Shown here in pieces: positions 31,539-38,559 of a stretch of 38,559 nucleotides of DNA. The stretch is from an uncultured Eubacterium sp. (GTDB lineage Bacteria; Bacillota; Clostridia; Oscillospirales; Acutalibacteraceae), in the NCBI GenBank assembly GCA_905233805.1, contig CAJOER010000019.1, positions 1 through 38,559 of the forward strand. The letters run 5' to 3'. Made by a program: the position numbers and the translations under genes. The notes below the pieces were generated by a model. That model was not told the origin of the DNA, made no database searches, and was given only the letters and a program-made list of their open reading frames with translations. Each line of letters starts with the position of its first letter. Position 1 is the first letter of the stretch.

Positions 31539-31579
31539 TAGCAACAAGCAATTAACATTGATAAAGAGAGGTAAAGAAT

Positions 31580-33004
31580 ATGTCTCTTAAAGAAACTGCG
31601 CTGAATATTGCGATAAAATCCGCCGTAAAGTATGCGAGAAAGGATTTTAACAAGAACGCGCCGAAAATTCTCAACCTTGTTGAAAAGGCTGACAGAAAAA
31701 AGGTTAACAGAACCGCTTACGCAGGTCTTCACGCCGTTATGGACGACCCGGACAACAACTGGATGCAGTTCGTCCGCCGTCTTATCTGCGACACAAACGA
31801 GGACGTGCTTAACAAGTTTATACCCGTAGCAATTAACGTTGCAATTAACAGTTATGACGTACGTATGGCGGCTATTGAAAAGTACGGATGTAACGTGCCG
31901 TGGGCTATTCTTATGGACCCGACGGCGGCATGCAACCTTAAATGTAAGGGTTGCTGGGCTGCGGAATACGGCCACAATTCGTCGCTTTCGTACGACGACC
32001 TTGCGAGAATTATTTCTCAGGCGAAGGAACTCGGAACCTATATGTTCCTTTACACGGGCGGCGAGCCGACCATGAGAAGAGAGGACCTTATGCGCCTTTG
32101 CAGAGAGAATTCCGACTGCGCATTCCTGAGCTTCACAAACGGTACGCTTATTGACGATTCGTTCGCGGACGAAATTGCCGAAGTCGGCAACTTCTATCCC
32201 GCTTTCTCAATCGAGGGCTACGAGGAAGAAAACGACTTCCGCCGCGGCGAGGGTACGTTCGAAAAATGTACGGCGGCCATGAAGCGCCTTAAAGACAGAG
32301 GCGTCCCCTTCGGCGCATCGCTCTGCTACACGAGCAAGAACACCGAGCTTCTCGCCTCCGACGAATATATGGACTGGCTTATTGACCAGGGCGTTATGTT
32401 CGCGTGGTTCTTTACATATATGCCGACCGGCAACGGTGCGCTGACCGAGCTTATGGTATCGCCCGAGCAGAGAGCGCTTATGTATAAGAAAATGCATGAG
32501 TGGAGAGAGACGAAGGCAATCTTTGCGCTTGACTTCTGGAACGACGGCGAGTACGTTCAGGGTTGTATCGCGGGCGGAAGACATTACTTCCATATCAACT
32601 CAAACGGCGACTGCGAGCCGTGCGCTTTCGTTCACTATTCAAACGTTAACATTAAAGAGTGCTCGGTTCTTGACGCGCTTAAGAGCCCGCTGTTTATGGC
32701 GTACAAGAAGAACCAGCCGTTCTCGAACAATATGCTGCGCCCCTGCCCCGTGCTTGATAACCCCGGCGCTATCTCAAAGATGGTAGCCGATACGGGCGCA
32801 TATTCAACCGAGATGGAGCACCCCGAAAGCGCAAACGCCCTCTTTGACAAGACGGTCGAAGCGGCGAAGGCGTGGAAGGTTAAGGCAGACGAGCTTTTCG
32901 ACAGGGACGAATATCTTGCAAAACACGTTAAAGACGAGAATATGTATAACTACGAAAAGCCCGACGAAGAGCGCGAATTCAAAGAATTCGAAAAAACCGA
33001 ATAA
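31580..33004 (+). CDS. Radical SAM protein with SPASM-like C-terminal cysteines, unknown substrate
   Basis: 474 residues. An alpha-helical N-terminal extension of about 110 residues precedes the radical SAM core. The core starts at ILMDPTAACNLKCKGCWAAEYG, holding the [4Fe-4S] CxxxCxxC cysteines, followed by the SAM-binding FLYTGGEPTMR. Further on SFTNGTLIDDSFADEI and FSIEGYEEENDFRRGEGTFEKC fit the TIM-barrel strands. C-terminal cysteines lie in QGCIAGGRHYFHINSNGDCEPCAFVHYSN and LRPCPVLDNPG, a pattern of an auxiliary cluster of the SPASM/Twitch kind. Similar proteins are widespread in gut Clostridia with no known substrate. No short precursor peptide is seen next to it, which speaks against a RiPP pathway. 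AAAGAGAGG precedes ATG. Confidence 0.88.
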   Translation: MSLKETALNIAIKSAVKYARKDFNKNAPKILNLVEKADRKKVNRTAYAGLHAVMDDPDNNWMQFVRRLICDTNEDVLNKFIPVAINVAINSYDVRMAAIEKYGCNVPWAILMDPTAACNLKCKGCWAAEYGHNSSLSYDDLARIISQAKELGTYMFLYTGGEPTMRREDLMRLCRENSDCAFLSFTNGTLIDDSFADEIAEVGNFYPAFSIEGYEEENDFRRGEGTFEKCTAAMKRLKDRGVPFGASLCYTSKNTELLASDEYMDWLIDQGVMFAWFFTYMPTGNGALTELMVSPEQRALMYKKMHEWRETKAIFALDFWNDGEYVQGCIAGGRHYFHINSNGDCEPCAFVHYSNVNIKECSVLDALKSPLFMAYKKNQPFSNNMLRPCPVLDNPGAISKMVADTGAYSTEMEHPESANALFDKTVEAAKAWKVKADELFDRDEYLAKHVKDENMYNYEKPDEEREFKEFEKTE

Positions 33005-33021
33005 CGAAACAGTAAAAGGAC

Positions 33022-33050
33022 GGGAAGCGGGGCAAAGCCCCGCTCCTTTT
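33022..33050 (+). terminator. Terminator of the radical SAM gene
   Basis: GGAAGCGGGGC pairs with GCCCCGCTCC (one bulged A) around AAA, followed by TTTTTAT. Confidence 0.9.
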
Positions 33051-33055
33051 TATAT

Positions 33056-33084
33056 TTGCATTATTAATTGCAATATGATAAAAT
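33056..33084 (+). promoter_or_regulatory. Promoter of the pth-mfd operon
   Basis: TTGCAT and TAAAAT with a 17 bp spacer and TG-extended -10, about 38 bp before pth. It directly follows the preceding terminator. Confidence 0.75.
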
Positions 33085-33122
33085 ATACAATGATTTGAGG
33101 AATAATATAAAGAGGTTTTGTA

Positions 33123-33719
33123 ATGGGATTTTTCGGTTTCGGTAAAAGAGGAAAAATCGAATATATCGTAGCGGGGCTCGGCAATCCCGGCTCGCGCTAT
33201 GAGAACACGAGGCACAACGCGGGCTTTAAGGCCGTTGACCTTCTTGCAAAAAAAGAGGGCTTTGAATTTAAAAAGCTGAAGTTCAAGGCGCTTATTGCGG
33301 ACGAGGTTATCGCGGGGGTGCGCTGTCTTGTTATGAAGCCGCAGACTATGATGAACCTTTCCGGCGACGCGATTTTTGAGGCGGCGGAATACTATAATAT
33401 CCCCGACGAAAACGTGCTTGTTATCTTCGACGACGTAAGCCTTGACATAGGAAAAACGCGCATAAGACGTAAGGGAAGCGCGGGCGGACACAACGGAATA
33501 AAGAGCATTATTTCCGTTATCGGCGAGGAGTTCCCGAGAGTCAAAATAGGAGTCGGCAAGAAGCCGAACGCCGAGTGGGACATGAAGGACTGGGTTCTTT
33601 CCGACTTCCCGAAGGACAGCGAAAAAGAACTTGAAGCGGCGCTTGAAAACTCGGTTGAAGCGATTAAGCTTCTTGTAAACGGAAAAATTGACGAAGCGAT
33701 GAATTTATATAATTCATAG
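33123..33719 (+). CDS. pth: Peptidyl-tRNA hydrolase
   Basis: 198 residues. Pth releases peptides from prematurely dissociated peptidyl-tRNA so that the tRNA is reused. Motifs are IVAGLGNPGSRYENTRHNAGF (catalytic His and Asn), KPQTMMNLSGDAI, VLVIFDDVSLDIGKTRIRRKGSAGGHNGIKSII (second catalytic region, Asp and Asn) and FPRVKIGVGKK. A 12-residue N-terminal extension (MGFFGFGKRGKI) is unusual but sits behind the only SD (AAAGAGG). The pth-mfd order is conserved in many Firmicutes and is seen here with a 17 bp gap. Confidence 0.96.
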   Translation: MGFFGFGKRGKIEYIVAGLGNPGSRYENTRHNAGFKAVDLLAKKEGFEFKKLKFKALIADEVIAGVRCLVMKPQTMMNLSGDAIFEAAEYYNIPDENVLVIFDDVSLDIGKTRIRRKGSAGGHNGIKSIISVIGEEFPRVKIGVGKKPNAEWDMKDWVLSDFPKDSEKELEAALENSVEAIKLLVNGKIDEAMNLYNS

Positions 33720-33736
33720 TATAAAGGAAAGTGAAT

Positions 33737-36700
33737 ATGAGCTGTTTTTCAAGAGCGTTTGAAAAGAGCGAGGAATTTATCAGCCTCAGCAGAGCAACCC
33801 CCCGGGGTGCGCCTGTTGGGGCAACGGGCGTGCCTGCGCCTGCAAAAGCCGTCCTTGCTCACGCGCTGAGCGAAAAACTGAATAAAAAAGCATTTATCAT
33901 AACTCCCGACGACGCGAGCGCGGTAAGGCTGTACGAAAACCTCTCTGCATTTCAGAGCGGGGTTTTGCTATACCCGAAAAGAGAATTCACCTTCCTCGAG
34001 GTGGAGGGTATAAGCCGCGAATACGAGCAGCTAAGGCTCGGCGTTCTTGCTAATATTATAGCCGATAATTACACGGCGGTTGTTGCATCGATAGGCGCGG
34101 CAATTCAGTTTACAATGCCGCCCGAGGCGCTGATTGAAAGGACGTTTACTATAAAAACGGGCGTTCTTGTGAACGCAGGATATGTGCGCTCAGATTTAGT
34201 AGACGGCGCAGGTCAGTTCTCAGTCAGAGGCGATATAATTGATTTCTATCCTCCCGATACGGACGAGCCCGTAAGAATTGAGCTCTGGGGCGACACGGTT
34301 GACTCGATTGCGCGCTTTGATATCGCCACCCAGCGCAGGACCGGCGCGGTTAAAGAGGTAAAGATTATCCCGTCAACCGAGGTGCTTTTTTCCTCGAAGG
34401 AGGAGCAGGCAAAGCGGATTGACGCGCTCGCCGCAACGCTTAAAGGCAAGGCGGTCAAGGCGAGGGAAAAGCTCTATAAGGATAGCGACAGACTCAAGGA
34501 GGGCACGGCGCTCAGGTGCAGCGACAAGTATCTTCCGCTGGCATATGAATCGGGCGGGCTTTTCGACTATCTTGACGGGCTTCTCATAGTCTGCGAGACG
34601 GGAAGCGTCAAGGAAAAATGCGAAAACGCGAACAAGCTTATGAACGAGGAGCTTAAATGGATGCTCGACGAGGGCGCGCTTTGCAAAGGTCTTGATAAAT
34701 TTATGCTGAATTTCGACGAGGTCTGCGAGGTTTATTCGGGGCACGGCGCGGTATATCTTGACTCCTTCCCGAGGGGCAGCTTTGACACGCCCGTAAAGCA
34801 CCTGTCCACGTTTAAAATGTACGAAACTTCGCCGTTTTCGGGCACGCTTTCGCAGCTCAAAGACGAACTGTTTCCGCTGATAAAAACGAACTACGCGGTA
34901 ATCGTAACCGCGGGAACGTCGAGGGCGGGCAGGGCGCTTGCAAACGATTTGAAGGACAGCTCAATAAACGCGGCGTTTTTTGAAAAGCTCCCGTCGGAAC
35001 TTGCGCAGGGCTACGTCAGCGTAATTTCAGGCTCGCTCAGCGCGGGCTTTAAGGACGCGGGAACGAAGATTGCGGTAATTACGCAGGGACACGGCGCGCA
35101 GAGCAAAAAGAAGCAAAAGCGCTTTTCCTCAAAAGACGCGCTCCACTCGCTTGACGAGCTTACCGTCGGCGACTACATCGTTCACGCGACTCACGGTATC
35201 GGCGTTTTCAAGGGTATACATCCGCTTGAAATTCAGGACGTGAGAAAGGACTATATAAAAATCGAATACGCCAAGGGCGACCTGCTTTACGTGCCCGTAA
35301 CCCAGCTTGATTTGGTGTCAAAATACATCGGCCCCGACGAGGAAAACTCGAGAGTGAAAATCAACCGCCTCGGTTCGGGCGACTGGGCGAGGACGAAGAG
35401 CAAGGTCAAGGCGAGCGTTCAGGATATGGCAAAGGAGCTTATAGCCCTTTACGCAAAAAGACTCAGCACCAAGGGATATCAGTTTTCCGAGGATACGGAC
35501 TTACAGCGCGATTTTGAACTCAGGTTTGAATACGAGGAAACCGAGGACCAGATACGCTGCGCCGAGGAAATCAAGGGCGATATGGAAAAGCCCTCGCCCA
35601 TGGACAGACTTCTCTGCGGCGACGTCGGCTTCGGCAAGACCGAGGTTGCGCTCAGGGCGGCGTTCAAGTGTATAGGCGACAGCAAGCAGTGCGCCATACT
35701 TGTTCCGACCACGGTTCTCGCAATGCAGCATTTCCGCACGGCGAAAATGCGCCTTGAAGCGTACCCCGTAAGAATTGAAATGCTTTCGCGTTTCGTTTCC
35801 CCGGCAAAGCAGAAGGAAATCCTGCGCGACCTTGCGCAGGGACGGGTTGACCTTCTCATCGGCACGCACAGGATAATAAGCAAGGATATCCGCTTTGCCG
35901 ACCTCGGGCTTCTTATAGTTGACGAGGAGCAGCGCTTCGGCGTTGCACAAAAAGAGAAAATCAAGGAGAAGTTCCCAAGGGTCGACGTGCTCACCCTTTC
36001 GGCAACGCCTATTCCGAGAACGCTCAATATGGCAATGAGCGGAATCAGGGACATGTCCCTTCTTGAAGAGGCGCCGAGCGACCGCTACCCCGTTCAGACC
36101 TACGTTATCGAATACGATTTCGGCATACTCGTAGAGGCGATGGAGAGGGAGCTTTCCCGCGGGGGTCAGTGCTATTATCTTCACAACAACATTGACTCGA
36201 TTGACCTTACGGCAATGCAGATTAAAAAGGCAATCCCCGACGCGAGGATAGGCATAGCCCACGGGCGCATGAGCGAGGAACAGCTCAGCGACGTGTGGGA
36301 CGGACTTCTTAAAGGCGAGATTGATATTCTCGTTTGTACGACTATAATAGAAACGGGAGTAGACGTTCCGAACGTGAACACTCTCATTATTGAAAATTCG
36401 GACAGAATGGGGCTTGCCCAGCTTCACCAGATAAGAGGGCGCGTAGGGCGTTCTTCAAGGCGAGGACACGCGTATTTTACGTTTAAGCGCGGGACGGCGC
36501 TTTCCGAGGTTGCGGCGAAGAGGCTTGAGGCGATAAGGGAATATACCGAGTTCGGCTCGGGATTTAAAATCGCTATGCGCGACTTGCAGATAAGGGGCGC
36601 GGGTTCGCTCCTCGGCAACAGACAGCACGGGCATATGGAATCCGTCGGCTACGATATGTATCTTAAACTGCTTGAAGAGGCGGTGCAGGAGGAGAAGGGC

Positions 36701-37171
36701 GAAAGAATTCCCGAAAAGAAGGACGCGGAGTGCCTTATCGACCTTCCCGTCGACGCGGCTATCCCCGAAAGTTATATCTCTTCAACCCAGGCGCGGCTTG
36801 CTATGTATAAGGCGATTGCGAACATTAAAAGCGAGGCGGACGCCGAGGACGTATACGACGAACTCACGGACCGTTTCGGCGCGCCGCCGAGGCAGGTTTA
36901 CGGGCTTGTTGATATTGCACTGCTCAGGAACACGGCGCTTTCCCTCGGATTTAACGAGATTAAGCAGAGCGCGGGAGCGGTAAACTTCTATATTAACGAC
37001 GTTAAGGTGGAATACCTTGTTGCGCTCAACGAAAAAATGAGGAGCAGGGCGACTTTCAAGTCGGTAAAAAGGCCGTATATTTCAATTAAAACTCTCGGCG
37101 AAAATCCGATAGATATAGTAAAAACCACGCTGGAGATACTTCAGTCGGCAGTAAAAGAGGAAGAAAAATGA
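33737..37171 (+). CDS. mfd: Transcription-repair coupling factor Mfd
   Basis: 1144 residues from ATG 33737 (AAAGGAAA upstream; GTG 33731 is too close to the SD). Mfd pushes stalled RNA polymerase off DNA lesions and recruits UvrA. Domains in order: UvrB-like D1/D2 region (1 to about 340), D3 linker, the CarD-like RNA polymerase interaction domain (about 470-545, LTVGDYIVHATHGIGVFKG), the RecG-like translocase with Walker A CGDVGFGKTEVA (about 625), LLIVDEEQRFGV (about 728) and QIRGRVGRSSRRG (about 900), and the D7/TRCF C-terminal domain. A Pro/Ala/Gly-rich stretch near residues 20-45 (RATPRGAPVGATGVPAPAK) is a local oddity. The stop overlaps the next start by 4 bp. Confidence 0.97.
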   Translation: MSCFSRAFEKSEEFISLSRATPRGAPVGATGVPAPAKAVLAHALSEKLNKKAFIITPDDASAVRLYENLSAFQSGVLLYPKREFTFLEVEGISREYEQLRLGVLANIIADNYTAVVASIGAAIQFTMPPEALIERTFTIKTGVLVNAGYVRSDLVDGAGQFSVRGDIIDFYPPDTDEPVRIELWGDTVDSIARFDIATQRRTGAVKEVKIIPSTEVLFSSKEEQAKRIDALAATLKGKAVKAREKLYKDSDRLKEGTALRCSDKYLPLAYESGGLFDYLDGLLIVCETGSVKEKCENANKLMNEELKWMLDEGALCKGLDKFMLNFDEVCEVYSGHGAVYLDSFPRGSFDTPVKHLSTFKMYETSPFSGTLSQLKDELFPLIKTNYAVIVTAGTSRAGRALANDLKDSSINAAFFEKLPSELAQGYVSVISGSLSAGFKDAGTKIAVITQGHGAQSKKKQKRFSSKDALHSLDELTVGDYIVHATHGIGVFKGIHPLEIQDVRKDYIKIEYAKGDLLYVPVTQLDLVSKYIGPDEENSRVKINRLGSGDWARTKSKVKASVQDMAKELIALYAKRLSTKGYQFSEDTDLQRDFELRFEYEETEDQIRCAEEIKGDMEKPSPMDRLLCGDVGFGKTEVALRAAFKCIGDSKQCAILVPTTVLAMQHFRTAKMRLEAYPVRIEMLSRFVSPAKQKEILRDLAQGRVDLLIGTHRIISKDIRFADLGLLIVDEEQRFGVAQKEKIKEKFPRVDVLTLSATPIPRTLNMAMSGIRDMSLLEEAPSDRYPVQTYVIEYDFGILVEAMERELSRGGQCYYLHNNIDSIDLTAMQIKKAIPDARIGIAHGRMSEEQLSDVWDGLLKGEIDILVCTTIIETGVDVPNVNTLIIENSDRMGLAQLHQIRGRVGRSSRRGHAYFTFKRGTALSEVAAKRLEAIREYTEFGSGFKIAMRDLQIRGAGSLLGNRQHGHMESVGYDMYLKLLEEAVQEEKGERIPEKKDAECLIDLPVDAAIPESYISSTQARLAMYKAIANIKSEADAEDVYDELTDRFGAPPRQVYGLVDIALLRNTALSLGFNEIKQSAGAVNFYINDVKVEYLVALNEKMRSRATFKSVKRPYISIKTLGENPIDIVKTTLEILQSAVKEEEK

Positions 37172-37983
37172 CAAACGCAGCAACATCCAAAATAGAACAG
37201 CTCATTAACAGCCGCGGCGGCGATATTGCCTACGAGGGCGAGGGCTTCGTCGGGACCGTAAGGTGGAATTTTGACGAGGAGTTTGAAAACGATATCCGTA
37301 CTTTGTGGGAACTTTCAAACAAGGCTCACGAGGACTGGAACAGCCAGACAGCCGTATTTGCAAGGGCGGCGTCTGCCTGCGACAGGGGCGCACTGAGCGT
37401 CAGGGCGGAAATTGAAAGAATAAAAAACGGATATATTTTCAAAAGGAGAAGGATAATTAAACCGCTTATAAAAAGCGGCCTTCTCACAAGGTGTGAGGAA
37501 AGGGGCGGCACGCTTTATATCACGTTTAAAAACGAACAGATTAAGCGCTGCCTTACAAAATCGGGCCAGGTGCTGGAAATGGCGGTATATCTTTTTGCCC
37601 ACAGTGCGGAAGATAACGGCGAAAAGGTTTACGACGACGTTATGACCGGCGTTGTAATCGACTGGGACGGCGAAATCCTTAATTCGGCAACCGACGTCAG
37701 AAACGAGATTGACGCGATAATGATACATAAGGACGTGCCCGTTTTCGTTTCCTGCAAAAGCGGCGCGGTTGATTCAAATGAGCTGTATAAGCTAAGCGTT
37801 GTTGCAGAAAGGTTCGGCGGGGAAAAAGCAAAAGCGGTTCTTATATCCTACGCCTTCGGCAATACGACCCACGCGCAGTCGCTGAGAAACCGCGCGGAGG
37901 AAATGAATATAAAAATCGTTGAATACGATTTCCGCACGACGGAAAAAGAAATGACGGAGAAAATAAAAACTCTTTGGGTATAA
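37168..37983 (+). CDS. DUF1887/Card1-like PD-(D/E)XK nuclease without CARF domain
   Basis: 271 residues; ATG overlaps the mfd stop (ATGA), with AGAGGAAG as SD, so translation is coupled to mfd. Residues 95-130 look like a winged-helix linker (IIKPLIKSGLLTRCEERGGTLYITFKNEQ). Residues 133-255 match the DUF1887 nuclease domain known from Card1/Can2-type CRISPR ancillary nucleases: GQVLEMAVYLF with Glu137, VRNEIDAIMIHKDVPVFVSCKSG with Asp182 and the S-C-K lysine Lys197, and LSVVAERFGGEKAKAVLIS. Full family members have about 370 or more residues with an N-terminal CARF domain that senses cyclic oligoadenylate. Here about 90 residues precede the linker and they lack a Rossmann-type pattern. The catalytic residues seem intact. 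Its biological role is unknown; no CRISPR genes are nearby. Confidence 0.78.
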   Translation: MTNAATSKIEQLINSRGGDIAYEGEGFVGTVRWNFDEEFENDIRTLWELSNKAHEDWNSQTAVFARAASACDRGALSVRAEIERIKNGYIFKRRRIIKPLIKSGLLTRCEERGGTLYITFKNEQIKRCLTKSGQVLEMAVYLFAHSAEDNGEKVYDDVMTGVVIDWDGEILNSATDVRNEIDAIMIHKDVPVFVSCKSGAVDSNELYKLSVVAERFGGEKAKAVLISYAFGNTTHAQSLRNRAEEMNIKIVEYDFRTTEKEMTEKIKTLWV

Positions 37984-37988
37984 AATGA

Positions 37989-38020
37989 AACGCCTCGGTA
38001 CATAATAATCCCGAGGTGTT
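37989..38020 (+). promoter_or_regulatory. Hairpin that covers the SD of the spoIIQ-like gene
   Basis: AACGCCTCGG pairs with CCGAGGTGTT (one G-U) around a 12-nt AT-rich loop. The right arm holds GAGGTG, the SD for ATG 38026. It resembles a terminator stem but is followed only by ATTTTATG, so a translational control role is more likely. Confidence 0.65.
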
Positions 38021-38025
38021 ATTTT

Positions 38026-38559
38026 ATGTCAAATACAGATTACCGAAATAAAGGAAATAAAAACGTAAAGGGGCTTTTTTCCGCGCTTTGTCTTTGTATA
38101 ATCGCAATCGGGCTGATAGTTTATTACTCCGCGGCACCGAAAACGGCGCAGAAAAACAACCCCGTAAATGAGAATCAGACGCTTGAAATAACTACCGAGG
38201 TTCAGAGGGCGGTAACGCTTGAGGACACTACGAAGCCGAAGGAAAAGACAACGGCACGCACGGTTAAGAAAGCGAAAAAAGAAAAAACGACCGAAAAGAC
38301 GACTATGCCACGGGGCAAGAACAACACGCCGTATAAGAGCTTTTATAAATATCCGCTGAGCGAGGCGGTTTTGAAGGGATGCAGCGAGGAGCTTGTTTTC
38401 GATTCAACTATGGGCGACTACCGCGCGCACGCGGCGGTTGACTTTAAAGGGGACGGCGGCGACGAGGTTGTTGCAGTCAACGATGGAATTGTGCTTGACG
38501 TTTACACGGATAATATGTACGGCCAGGTAGTCGTAATCGACCACGGCGGAAAGCTCGTT
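38026..38559 (+). CDS. spoIIQ: SpoIIQ-like M23/LytM-domain protein, 5' part only
   Basis: 178 residues visible, running off the right edge, so absent from the ORF track. A short basic cytoplasmic start precedes one membrane helix (GLFSALCLCIIAIGLIVYYSA), then a Thr/Lys/Glu-rich linker (about 45-100) and the start of a LytM/M23 domain (from about 104: YKYPLSEAVLKGCSEELVFDST). The sequence GDYRAHAAVDFKGDGGDEV keeps the metal-binding H-x-x-x-D (His135, Asp139), as in clostridial SpoIIQ; B. subtilis SpoIIQ has lost the His. SpoIIQ joins SpoIIIAH across the forespore-engulfment interface. A different M23 endopeptidase is possible, as the second zinc motif is beyond the window. Confidence 0.8.
   Translation, partial: MSNTDYRNKGNKNVKGLFSALCLCIIAIGLIVYYSAAPKTAQKNNPVNENQTLEITTEVQRAVTLEDTTKPKEKTTARTVKKAKKEKTTEKTTMPRGKNNTPYKSFYKYPLSEAVLKGCSEELVFDSTMGDYRAHAAVDFKGDGGDEVVAVNDGIVLDVYTDNMYGQVVVIDHGGKLV

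Noticed and set aside
31500-33004. RiPP cluster around the radical SAM gene
   Set aside because: No Cys- or Gly-rich precursor ORF, peptidase or dedicated exporter is adjacent; the flanks are lacZ and pth.
35501-36427. 308-residue minus ORF opposite mfd, and 35479-36054
   Set aside because: Shadows of mfd; composition is Arg/Leu-rich without motifs and there is no SD.
1-38559. CRISPR array, prophage, insertion sequence, toxin-antitoxin or retron
   Set aside because: I scanned for regular spacer repeats, transposase, integrase, reverse transcriptase and small toxin/antitoxin pairs and saw none. The DUF1887 gene is the only CRISPR-related family and has no CRISPR neighbours here.

Overview
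The window looks like chromosomal DNA of an anaerobic, spore-forming member of the Clostridia, probably of the Oscillospiraceae/Ruminococcaceae type. The reasons are a SleB-type cortex hydrolase, the 5' part of a SpoIIQ-like gene, AGGAGG-type ribosome binding sites, TTGACA/TATAAT promoters with 16-18 bp spacers, many short rho-independent terminators, an OGG1-type glycosylase as in clostridia, and a BMP-type nucleoside importer. There is no phage, plasmid, insertion sequence or CRISPR array. Most of the window is ordinary core genome.

Layout. 1-2.9 kb (minus strand): an operon of a CDF-like cation transporter, a membrane-anchored metallophosphoesterase, a DUF5058-like membrane protein and a second membrane protein cut by the window edge. 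3.0-4.55 kb (plus): a short DUF421/YetF-like protein, then an ArsR-type regulator and RsmE behind a consensus promoter. 4.6-7.4 kb (minus): an exported C-terminally anchored protein, a Mbeg1-like alpha/beta hydrolase with an unusual helical tail, and an 8-oxoguanine glycosylase. 7.4-7.8 kb: a non-coding gap with DnaA-box-like 9-mers. 7.8-10.8 kb (plus): a small membrane protein, SleB and a secreted BspA-type leucine-rich-repeat protein. 10.9-12.1 kb (minus): a DUF348/G5/3D cell-wall protein. 12.6-14.0 kb (plus): tRNA-Arg(CCU) and a secreted alpha/beta hydrolase.

14.2-20.7 kb (plus) is a purine acquisition and salvage block: xanthine phosphoribosyltransferase, BMP lipoprotein, a double-NBD ATPase, two permeases, hypoxanthine phosphoribosyltransferase and a 53-residue ORF. 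The transporter would bring in nucleosides, and the phosphoribosyltransferases would turn the bases into nucleotides. The xpt product, however, lacks the PRPP-binding loop. 20.7-27.5 kb (minus): orphan HypB behind a MacB/FtsX-type ABC protein, then SecA and a lipoprotein. 27.7-33.0 kb (plus): a sugar-phosphate transferase, a GH2 beta-galactosidase and a radical SAM protein. 33.1-38.6 kb (plus): pth, mfd, a DUF1887 (Card1-like) nuclease without its CARF sensor domain, and a partial SpoIIQ-like gene whose Shine-Dalgarno lies in a hairpin.

The strongest candidates for a second look are the CARF-less DUF1887 nuclease coupled to mfd, the xpt gene missing its catalytic loop, the palindromic element between the nucleoside permease and hpt, and the SD-sequestering hairpin before the spoIIQ-like gene. 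I did not find a clear new multi-gene defence or mobile system. Family names come from motif recognition and memory, not from searches.
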